A stretch of DNA of 5,920 nucleotides from Prevotella sp. UBA3837 (GTDB lineage: Bacteria > Bacteroidota > Bacteroidia > Bacteroidales > Bacteroidaceae). The position numbers were made by a program, and so were the translations under genes. The stretch is taken from positions 1 through 5,920 of the forward strand of contig DGHX01000134.1 of NCBI GenBank assembly GCA_002392835.1, given 5' to 3'. The notes under the pieces are model-generated. The model was not told the DNA's origin. It saw only the letters and a program-made list of their open reading frames with translations, and ran no database searches. Shown here one piece after another: positions 1-5,285 of this stretch. Position 1 is the first letter of the stretch. Each line of letters starts with the position of its first letter.

Positions 1-58
1 GTCAGTATCTTAATCATACCAAGTTTTTTCTAACGATTACTTAAATGCGGGGGAATGC
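1..58. other. Non-coding flank downstream of the regulator gene
   Basis: A/T-rich sequence after the regulator stop codon, cut by the window edge. It contains a T6 run at 24-29 with no convincing hairpin in front of it. I see no gene or clear terminator here. Confidence 0.5.
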
Positions 59-2056
59 TCATTGCCCCTGCCGCCCCTGCCGGTACTCGGTAGGGGTGAC
101 GCCGAACATCTGCCGGAAGCACTGGCTGAAATAGCGCGACGTCTGGAAGCCCACCATCAGCGACACCTGGTTCACGGGGTGCGACGTCTCGGCCAGCAGC
201 CGTGCGGCATGCTTCAGGCGCACGTTGCGTAGGAAGTCGTTGGGCGTGATGCCCAGCATCTGCTGTGTCTTCTTGTAGAGGCTGGCCCGACTCATGCCCA
301 TGTCGCCGGCCAGCAGGTCCACGGTGTAGTCGATGTCGTCCATGTGCTCTCCTATGGCCTTCAGCATCTTCTCCACCAGCTCTTCCTCCTCTTTGTTGGC
401 CGTAATCTTCTCGGGCTCAACACTCACCGACTGTGCAAACTGTCGGCGGGCGGCATCGCGCAGCTCGAAGAGGTGGTTCACGCGCTCCTCGTTCTTGCGC
501 TCTATCTGCTGTCGCCACTTCTTCAGGTACAGGTGTATGAGCAGCAGGCCAAGGGCCAGGGCTGTCAGCGCGTAGGCCGTCTTGGCCCACCATGTCAGCC
601 ACAACGGCTGCCGTATCTCTATCTCCGTTACGGTGCTGTCGCCCCATGCTCCTGCCGCCAGCGCCGATGCCTGCACCTCGAAGCGGTAGCTGCCGGGTGG
701 CAGCGCCGTGTAGGTGGCTGTGGCCTGTCCGCTGCCGTCGCTGCTCATGTTCCACTGCTGCTCAATGGGCCACAGGCGGTAGCGATAGCTGTTGTGCGAG
801 GGCGACGCGTAGTCGAGCGTGGAGAAGCGCAGCGCGATGTGGTTCTCGCGGTGGCTGAGCGACAGGCTGCTGCCCTGGCGCTCTTCGCCGTTCACCCTCA
901 GCGACGTGATGACCACAGGGTGAGGCTGTGCGGTGGCGATGAGCTGTGCGGGCCTGAAGGCCAGGGTTCGCCCTCCGCTGAGCACGAACACCAGCCGGCC
1001 GTCGTCAGCCAGGCAGGCCGCCCGTTCCATGGTGGCCACGGGAGGCACGCCGTCCTCGGGGCCGAGGTTGACGACGGTGGGCGTGATGCGTGCGATGCCG
1101 CACGAGGTGCCTGCCCACACATGGCCCTCGTCGTCCATCACCAGGCTGCGTATGCAGTTGTTGCGCAGCCCCTCCGTCTTCCTGACCGTCGGTTCCGGCT
1201 CCCCTTCCTTCCGCTGTGGCAGTCCGGTGGCCTCAAACAGCCCGTTCTGCGTGCCTATCCACAGGCGTCCTTCGCGGTCGCGCAGCATGCAGTTGTACTT
1301 CGTGGCATACTGACTGATGACGTCGGCAGGTGCGAAGGCGGCCAGCGTGTCGGCCCGCGTGTCGAGCATGAAGGCGCCGTTCTGCGTGTAGACCACCGTC
1401 CACTGCCCGTCTATCGGACAGGTGCCCACGAATCGCCGGTAGCTGCGGACTATGCCTATCAGCGGGTGCCCAGCCTCTATCTCCTGCACTTGCGGCTGCC
1501 GTGGCGACAGGTAGACGATGCCGTCGTTGCGGGTGCCTATCCACAGTCCGCCCTGCCGGTCTTGTGCCAGCGTGCTGTAGCTGCGTGTCAGGCCCAGTGA
1601 GTCTATGCAGCGCCACTGTGTGCTGTCGGGCACGGGTCGCAGCAGCTCGCCCTGTGTGAAGCGCCGCACCATGGAAGCGGCCTGCAGCGAGTCAATGTCG
1701 TAGCGGAAGGCCCGGCAGCGGGCGTCGAACAGGAACAGGCGGTAGAAGTCGTGCAGCCACAGCAGCGAGTCGCCCTGCCACAGCTGGCCGTAGCCCTTGG
1801 CGTGGTCGGTAAGCTGGTAGGCCCGCCGGTAGTCGCAGCCGATGACGTCGAAGCCGGCACCGTTTGACAGGCAGAACACACCCTCGCAGTTCACCAGCAG
1901 CTGGCCGTTGGGCAGCTCCACTATCTGCTGCACCTCACTCGTCGGCAGCCCGTCGGCCACCGTCCAGTGTCGGTGCACGGCGCCCGCCGTCATGGCCAGC
2001 AGCCATGCCGCCAAGCACAGCATCAGCCTGTGTGTCGTTGTCTTCGCGTTCATCAT
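59..2056 (-). CDS. Membrane-anchored propeller/Y_Y_Y sensor with cytoplasmic AraC-type DNA-binding domain (kinase-less relative of hybrid two-component systems)
   Basis: Probable transcriptional regulator that senses a periplasmic ligand and binds DNA in the cytoplasm. Seen in the 665 residues: a signal peptide (about 1-26, ending MTAGA), then propeller-like strands opening with HWTVADGLPTSEV and Reg_prop motifs GGLWIGTRNDGI (about 169-180), GRLWIGTQNGLF (263-274) and GHVWAGTSCGIA (311-322). A Y_Y_Y-type Ig-like domain lies at about 405-483 (YRYRLWPIEQQW, LPPGSYRFEVQA). One membrane helix covers about 492-511, followed by a charged linker. An AraC domain covers about 555-660, with helix-turn-helix segments at 577-597 and 625-650 and the family signature VGFQTSRYFSQCFRQMFGVTP. 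Full hybrid sensors of this phylum carry about 14 propeller blades plus HisKA, HATPase and receiver domains. Here the sensor is about half-length and no H-box, ATPase or receiver motif exists between helix and AraC domain. ATG codons at 2056 and 2053 are adjacent; neither has a clear Shine-Dalgarno. It is transcribed divergently from the GH27 gene, its likely target. The ligand is unknown. Confidence 0.9.
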   Translation of the reverse strand: MMNAKTTTHRLMLCLAAWLLAMTAGAVHRHWTVADGLPTSEVQQIVELPNGQLLVNCEGVFCLSNGAGFDVIGCDYRRAYQLTDHAKGYGQLWQGDSLLWLHDFYRLFLFDARCRAFRYDIDSLQAASMVRRFTQGELLRPVPDSTQWRCIDSLGLTRSYSTLAQDRQGGLWIGTRNDGIVYLSPRQPQVQEIEAGHPLIGIVRSYRRFVGTCPIDGQWTVVYTQNGAFMLDTRADTLAAFAPADVISQYATKYNCMLRDREGRLWIGTQNGLFEATGLPQRKEGEPEPTVRKTEGLRNNCIRSLVMDDEGHVWAGTSCGIARITPTVVNLGPEDGVPPVATMERAACLADDGRLVFVLSGGRTLAFRPAQLIATAQPHPVVITSLRVNGEERQGSSLSLSHRENHIALRFSTLDYASPSHNSYRYRLWPIEQQWNMSSDGSGQATATYTALPPGSYRFEVQASALAAGAWGDSTVTEIEIRQPLWLTWWAKTAYALTALALGLLLIHLYLKKWRQQIERKNEERVNHLFELRDAARRQFAQSVSVEPEKITANKEEEELVEKMLKAIGEHMDDIDYTVDLLAGDMGMSRASLYKKTQQMLGITPNDFLRNVRLKHAARLLAETSHPVNQVSLMVGFQTSRYFSQCFRQMFGVTPTEYRQGRQGQ

Positions 2057-2072
2057 ATAACTAAGTTACAGA

Positions 2073-2093
2073 CCCCACCCCTAACCCCTCCCC
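2073..2093 (-). other. G-quadruplex motif on the regulator's coding strand
   Basis: On the minus strand four runs of four G are separated by loops of 1, 3 and 1 bases (C-runs on the plus strand at 2073-2076, 2078-2081, 2085-2088 and 2090-2093). This meets the usual intramolecular quadruplex pattern. It would lie in the regulator mRNA less than 20 bases before the start codon. It competes with the long hairpin formed by the repeat element. Confidence 0.6.
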
Positions 2094-2203
2094 TTGAGGG
2101 GAGGGGAGTGCCTACGGGCATCGGAAGCGGAGCCGCTCCCCTCCCCTTGGGGGAAGGGGATTGCCTACGGGCATCGGAAGCGGAGCCGCTCCCCTCCCCT
2201 CAA

Positions 2204-2224
2204 GGGGAGGGGTTGGGGGTGGGG
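2204..2224 (+). other. G-quadruplex motif on the plus strand
   Basis: Runs GGGG, GGGG, GGGGG and GGGG at 2204-2207, 2209-2212, 2215-2219 and 2221-2224 are separated by loops of 1, 2 and 1 bases. This is the mirror copy, in the other inverted arm of the repeat element, of the minus-strand motif. It would form in single-stranded plus-strand DNA. Confidence 0.6.
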
Positions 2225-2276
2225 TCTGTATTGTTTTATTGTTCATGCTTACTTTCGTTGAGCCAAAAGTTTGCTG

Positions 2277-2284
2277 CAAAGATA
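2277..2284 (-). promoter_or_regulatory. Bacteroidetes -7 box driving the regulator gene
   Basis: Reading the minus strand, the box is TATCTTTG, followed by CAGC, and matches the Bacteroidetes TAnnTTTG consensus exactly. No good -33 TTTG is visible, although T-rich sequence lies upstream. Transcription from here would start a few bases downstream and give a leader of roughly 210 bases containing the whole repeat element. It is the only TAnnTTTG match I see between the regulator start and the operator repeats on this strand. Confidence 0.65.
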
Positions 2285-2314
2285 GTGCTTTTTTGCTAAA
2301 AAACGCTGCGCGAG

Positions 2315-2373
2315 GTACAAAAATCGTCTAAAAACAGTGCAACAATCGTCTAAAATGGCGTTTAGACGATTGT
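2315..2373. promoter_or_regulatory. Candidate AraC-type operator: phased direct repeat plus palindrome
   Basis: Two copies of GTrCAAmAATCGTCTAAAA lie at 2315-2333 and 2337-2355, 17 of 19 bases identical, with a 22-bp period (about two helical turns). A third copy of the core, inverted, follows at 2361-2373, so that ACAATCGTCTAAA (2342-2354) and TTTAGACGATTGT form a perfect 13-bp palindrome with a 6-base centre. AraC-family dimers typically bind two direct half-sites about 21 bp apart on the same face of DNA. The sites lie midway between the divergent promoters at 2277-2284 and 2422-2429. Binding by the adjacent regulator is inferred. Confidence 0.6.
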
Positions 2374-2421
2374 CTCGCCACTTTGAGACGACAGCTACGC
2401 CACCGTTTCTGCCGTATGCCG

Positions 2422-2429
2422 TAACTTTG
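2422..2429 (+). promoter_or_regulatory. Possible distal -7 box for the GH27 gene
   Basis: TAACTTTG followed by CAGC matches TAnnTTTG. The stretch CTTTGCAGC is shared exactly with the regulator's own promoter on the other strand. It lies 55 bp upstream of a second match, and no clear -33 element is seen. It would give a leader of about 80 bases before the ATG at 2516. Confidence 0.4.
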
Positions 2430-2476
2430 CAGCCAAGAAAAGTGATGACTTACTAACTATTTCAAAAAAAAATGCT

Positions 2477-2484
2477 TATCTTTG
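2477..2484 (+). promoter_or_regulatory. Proximal -7 box for the GH27 gene
   Basis: TATCTTTG followed by CACCCG is an exact TAnnTTTG match behind an A9 run (2464-2472). Transcription would begin at about 2488-2492. That makes a GTG at 2495 an unlikely start and favours ATG 2516 or 2522. The downstream CACCCG..ATTG.GAA sequence recurs at the promoter near 5236. Confidence 0.7.
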
Positions 2485-2515
2485 CACCCGAATTGTGAAA
2501 CTAATAACTAAACGT

Positions 2516-5050
2516 ATGAAGATGAAAAGATTGTATGAAATGAAACATCTGAGCCTGACGCTGCTGGCAGCCTGCCTCATGGCGGCAACAAGCACGAGGG
2601 CCGTAGCCGACAATGCCGACGGACAGACTGACGTGGCCACCTTCCGCACCTGGGCCATGACACCACCCATGGGATGGAACTCGTGGGACTGCTACTACAG
2701 CTCGGTCACCGAGAAAGAGGTGATGCAGAACGCACAGTACCTCGTGGACAACGACCTCGTGCGCCACGGATGGGAGTATGTCGTGGTAGACATACGCTGG
2801 TATTGCAACCATCCCTCGCTCGGCGGCGGCAACTACAACCAGCGCGGCACGCAAGACTATGTGCTCGACGAGTATGGCCGTTACCTGCCCTCGCCCACGC
2901 GCTTCCCCTCGGCCATGGTCGATGGCGTCAACAAAGGCTTCAAGGCGCTGGCCGACAAGATTCACCAGATGGGCCTGAAGTTCGGCATACACCTCATGCG
3001 CGGCGTGCCCAAGTCGGTGGTGGGCGGCAGCTACAGGCTCAAGGGCAGCGAGGCTACCCCCTGGAGCCAGGTGTATGCAAACACCACGCCTGCCTGCACA
3101 TGGCTGAAGGACAACCTCACCGTGCAAAACAACGAGGCCGGTCAGCTGTACTACAACTCCATCATGGACCTCTATGCCGAGTGGGGCGTCGACTTCCTGA
3201 AGATTGACGACCTCTCGAGGCCGTTCTATACCGACGAGATAAGGATGATCCGACGTGCCATCGACCAGACGGGCCGCCCCATGGTGCTCTCGATCTCGCC
3301 CGGCAAGACGCAGTATCAGTATGCCGGCGACTGCCTGGAGAATGCCAACATGTGGCGCATGATGGACGACCTCTGGGACAACTGGAGTGCCGTCGACGCC
3401 GTCTTCAACGAAGCCCACGCCTGGGAGACCGTCACCCGACCAGGCAATTATGCCGACTGCGACATGCTGCCCTTAGGACAGATAGCCATGACCATCGGCG
3501 ATGCCGGATATACCAGCGCTCAGGCCGGACACTGGACAAACCTCACCCAGAACGAGCAACTCACGATGATGTCGCTCTGGGGCATCTGCCACTCGCCCCT
3601 GTTCTTCGGCGGCGAGATGACCCGCAACGATGCCTTCACCCTCTCGCTGATGAACAACGAAGAGTATCACCGCATGCACAAATATGCCGTCGATGCCCAC
3701 CAGGTGGAGAACGACGAGGACCTGGGCCACGTAGTATGGACCAGCCGCGACCCTGAAACCGGCAACCGCTACCTCGCCCTCTTCCAGCGCGACAACACCC
3801 GCTGGGTGGTAGGGCAGAAGGCAGTGTACAAGTCGGAGGTGGTGGCCTATACCACCGACGGGCATGCCGTTGACGTCGATATAGAATGGCAAGAGGGCGA
3901 GAAGACACTGGTGCTGGTCGTCGACGATGGTGGCGACAACTACAACTACGACCACGGCGACTGGATCAACCCCACGCTCATCCTGCGCGACGGCACCGAG
4001 GTGGCCCTGACGGGCGACTATAAGACGCGGCAGTACACGAAGAGCTATTTCAACCGTGTCTATGAGAACAGGAACGTCGACAACGGCGGCAAGATGAAGG
4101 TGATGGGCGTCAGCTACGACCGGGGCTTCTCGACCGATGCCAATGCCGCCATCTTCTTCCAGATACCCGACGACATGGACGTGGTGCGCTTCCGTGCAAT
4201 GGCTGCTGCCGACGACTCGGGCATCAACCAGCCCAATGCCACCACCAGCATCCGATTTATGGTGTTTGCACAGAATCCGCTCGCCGACGAGCAGGACGAC
4301 TATGCCGCACGCTCGGGGCTCATCTCGCGTACTGGCACCAAGTCGGTGCAGATGGAATGCGACGTCGCCGGTGCCGAGCAGCTGAAAATCTTCGTGAGCA
4401 ACTATGGCGACGGCTTTGCCTACGACCGCGCCGACCTCATCAACCCCGTGCTCATCGACGCTGAGGGCAACGAGACACCGCTCACCTCACTGCAGCACGC
4501 GGCGTACTCTTCCGAATGGGGCACGCTGCACGTGAACAAGAATGTGGAGAACGGCACGCTGCGCGTCGACGGACAAAGCTACACCGACGGCCTCGGCCTG
4601 AACGCACAATGCACGCTCGTCTATAACCTGCCCGAAGGCCACAGCTACAAGACTTTCCGCGCACTCTGCGGCTACGACTCGAGCTGCGACACCGACAATC
4701 CCTCCACATCGGGCACCACGATGGAGTTCTTCTACTATGTGACGAAGGCACAGCCCTTCAGCTTCGACCTCACCCGACTGGGCTACGGTGCCGACGAGCA
4801 GGTGCCGCTCTACGACATCTGGGAGCGGCAGGCACTCTCGCCCGTCACAGGCACCATCACGACCACCGTGCCAAGCCACGGCGTGAAGCTTTTCCGCTTA
4901 GGCGACAGCGAGTCCGTCAGCGGCGTAGACCCTGCCCCGGCCGCCATTCGTCCTGCTGCCGACAGCCGCTGCTACTCGCTGCAGGGCATGCACATCGGTG
5001 AGCCTTCCAAGGGTGTCTACATCATCAATGGCAAGAAATATGTAAGATGA
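2516..5050 (+). CDS. Exported GH27-family glycoside hydrolase with NPCBM/CBM51-like modules inserted in its C-terminal domain
   Basis: Retaining glycosidase of the alpha-galactosidase family, expected to release a terminal sugar outside the cytoplasm. With the ATG at 2516 (844 residues) a signal peptide covers about 1-31; LAAC at 17-20 resembles a lipobox, but the hydrophobic sequence after it argues against lipidation. The (beta/alpha)8 domain covers about 48-395: TPPMGWNSWD (49-58), VVVDIRW (89-95), WGVDFLKIDD with predicted nucleophile D231, and WRMMDDLWDNW with predicted acid/base D285 and R281, then CDMLPLG with D316. Residues about 418-736 are two NPCBM/CBM51-like repeats. The end of the GH27 beta-sandwich resumes at about 747-797 (SFDLTRLG, LYDIW, HGVKLFRL). 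A tail follows at 818-844 (YSLQG..., GVYIINGKKYVR), resembling short T9SS-type C-terminal signals of Prevotella proteins. Family-typical I93, H159 and S261 differ from classical alpha-galactosidases, so substrate is uncertain. A GTG at 2495 would add seven residues. Confidence 0.9.
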   Translation: MKMKRLYEMKHLSLTLLAACLMAATSTRAVADNADGQTDVATFRTWAMTPPMGWNSWDCYYSSVTEKEVMQNAQYLVDNDLVRHGWEYVVVDIRWYCNHPSLGGGNYNQRGTQDYVLDEYGRYLPSPTRFPSAMVDGVNKGFKALADKIHQMGLKFGIHLMRGVPKSVVGGSYRLKGSEATPWSQVYANTTPACTWLKDNLTVQNNEAGQLYYNSIMDLYAEWGVDFLKIDDLSRPFYTDEIRMIRRAIDQTGRPMVLSISPGKTQYQYAGDCLENANMWRMMDDLWDNWSAVDAVFNEAHAWETVTRPGNYADCDMLPLGQIAMTIGDAGYTSAQAGHWTNLTQNEQLTMMSLWGICHSPLFFGGEMTRNDAFTLSLMNNEEYHRMHKYAVDAHQVENDEDLGHVVWTSRDPETGNRYLALFQRDNTRWVVGQKAVYKSEVVAYTTDGHAVDVDIEWQEGEKTLVLVVDDGGDNYNYDHGDWINPTLILRDGTEVALTGDYKTRQYTKSYFNRVYENRNVDNGGKMKVMGVSYDRGFSTDANAAIFFQIPDDMDVVRFRAMAAADDSGINQPNATTSIRFMVFAQNPLADEQDDYAARSGLISRTGTKSVQMECDVAGAEQLKIFVSNYGDGFAYDRADLINPVLIDAEGNETPLTSLQHAAYSSEWGTLHVNKNVENGTLRVDGQSYTDGLGLNAQCTLVYNLPEGHSYKTFRALCGYDSSCDTDNPSTSGTTMEFFYYVTKAQPFSFDLTRLGYGADEQVPLYDIWERQALSPVTGTITTTVPSHGVKLFRLGDSESVSGVDPAPAAIRPAADSRCYSLQGMHIGEPSKGVYIINGKKYVR
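3767..4723 (+). other. Protein-level tandem repeat: two NPCBM/CBM51-like units within the GH27 gene
   Basis: Residues about 418-579 and 580-736 (numbered from ATG 2516) align as two repeats of about 160 residues. Paired anchors are GGDNYNYDHGDWINPTLI (472-489) with YGDGFAYDRADLINPVLI (630-647), and the stretches 516-568 and 672-723, which share NV..G...V.G.SY..G...nA and FRA....D.S. NPCBM/CBM51 domains are galactose- or blood-group-type glycan-binding modules. The first unit starts in what is normally the second half of such a module and the last ends in the first half, as expected if the modules interrupt the host beta-sandwich. Confidence 0.75.
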
Positions 5051-5208
5051 GTCTTGTAAGCGTGCTCTTCCTCTGGGGGCTCTTCTCGGCTGTCGGCATG
5101 CAGGCACAGGGCGGACAGGAGCGGAGTGACATAGTACAAAGGAAATTTAGTGGTTACACGGGGCTGAACAGCTGTCTCTGCACTACTGATTGCAAAATAA
5201 TGAGGTGA
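5047..5208 (+). CDS. Small ORF with signal-peptide-like N-terminus, overlapping the GH27 stop (secreted peptide or 5' gene remnant)
   Basis: An ATG overlaps the GH27 stop codon (ATGA, 5047-5050) and opens 53 codons ending at TGA 5206-5208. Residues 1-21 read MSLVSVLFLWGLFSAVGMQAQ, a hydrophobic stretch ending in the MQAQ pattern frequent at Bacteroidetes signal-peptide cleavage sites. A positively charged start is missing. The remaining 32 residues are polar and hold three cysteines (43, 45, 49). The first 27 codons or so are GC-rich like the neighbours, then composition falls toward the promoter at 5236. I recognise no family. It may be a translationally coupled peptide, the decayed 5' end of a former operon gene, or chance. 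Confidence 0.35.
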   Translation: MSLVSVLFLWGLFSAVGMQAQGGQERSDIVQRKFSGYTGLNSCLCTTDCKIMR

Positions 5209-5235
5209 AATGGCGGTTTTTTCACAAAAAAAACG

Positions 5236-5243
5236 TAATTTTG
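5236..5243 (+). promoter_or_regulatory. -7 box for the HAD lipoprotein gene
   Basis: TAATTTTG followed by CACCCG matches TAnnTTTG and lies behind an A8 run (5226-5233). Transcription would start near 5248, giving a leader of nearly 40 bases to the ATG at 5286. A small inverted repeat, GTGAAA (5205-5210) and TTTCAC (5220-5225), sits just upstream and could be an operator, but is short enough to be chance. Confidence 0.7.
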
Positions 5244-5285
5244 CACCCGCATTGCGAATACATGTAGCATAAACAAGATAGCGTA

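Larger units (their letters stand above)
2067..2230. repeat. 164-bp structured intergenic repeat element with 42-bp inverted ends and a 53-bp internal period
   Basis: The ends at 2067-2108 and 2189-2230 are inverted copies of each other with one mismatch in 42 (T2082 opposite G2215, a G.U pair in plus-strand RNA). Inside, a GC palindrome of the form CCCCTCCCC-nnnn-GGGGAGGGG occurs three times (2085-2106; 2138-2159, imperfect; 2191-2212) at an exact 53-bp period. Two 31-bp spacers (2107-2137, 2160-2190) are identical but for one base. Each spacer contains two mini-hairpins, TGCC-TACG-GGCA and AGCGG-AG-CCGCT. Positions 2109-2147 and 2162-2200 are a perfect 39-bp direct repeat. The element resembles REP/BIME-like dispersed intergenic repeats, and similar C/G-tract repeats are, to my recollection, frequent in Bacteroidetes genomes. 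Mobility and family assignment are inference. No target-site duplication is evident. Confidence 0.9.
2057..2515. other. Divergent regulatory intergenic region (regulator / GH27)
   Basis: About 460 bases separate the two divergent start codons. In order it holds a GC-rich structured repeat element (2067-2230), an A/T-rich segment, a minus-strand promoter box (2277-2284), a phased direct repeat with a palindrome (2315-2373), and two plus-strand promoter boxes (2422-2429, 2477-2484). Base composition switches sharply from nearly pure G/C tracts to A/T-rich promoter DNA at about 2226. No protein-coding gene is supported inside it. Confidence 0.8.

Noticed and set aside
49..68. Hairpin GGGGGAATG / CATTGCCCC overlapping the regulator stop codon as a terminator
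   Set aside because: It has one mismatch, a two-base loop that would be sterically strained, and no T-tract follows on the minus strand.
344..1600. Long plus-strand open frame (418 codons) opposite the regulator gene
   Set aside because: It mirrors GC-rich codons of the regulator, has no recognisable domain, and its translation is Arg/Val/Ala/Gln-rich low-information sequence.
2067..2230. CRISPR array or insertion sequence
   Set aside because: The spacers are identical rather than unique and only two in number, and no transposase gene is present. A REP-like repeat fits better.
2067..2230. Simple bidirectional transcription terminator
   Set aside because: No gene ends at this place. It sits between divergent starts, and its internal 53-bp period is not explained by a terminator.
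1967..2299. Plus-strand frame running through the GC repeat (translation containing PPLTPPLEGRG and PLPLGEG)
   Set aside because: This peptide is just the repeat element read in frame. Such translations are typical spurious proteins made by this repeat class.
2289..2303. T6-GCT-A6 hairpin near the regulator promoter
   Set aside because: Pure A/T pairing with a three-base loop is weak. It is more likely ordinary A/T-rich promoter DNA.
2495..2515. GTG at 2495 as the GH27 start
   Set aside because: It lies within a few bases of the predicted transcription start, leaving almost no leader. ATG 2516, 2522 or 2540 give a better leader and a more usual signal peptide.
2501..3418. 305-codon minus-strand open frame opposite the GH27 gene
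   Set aside because: It is antisense to the unmistakable GH27 catalytic domain, its His/Val/Ala-rich translation has no motifs, and it has no promoter.
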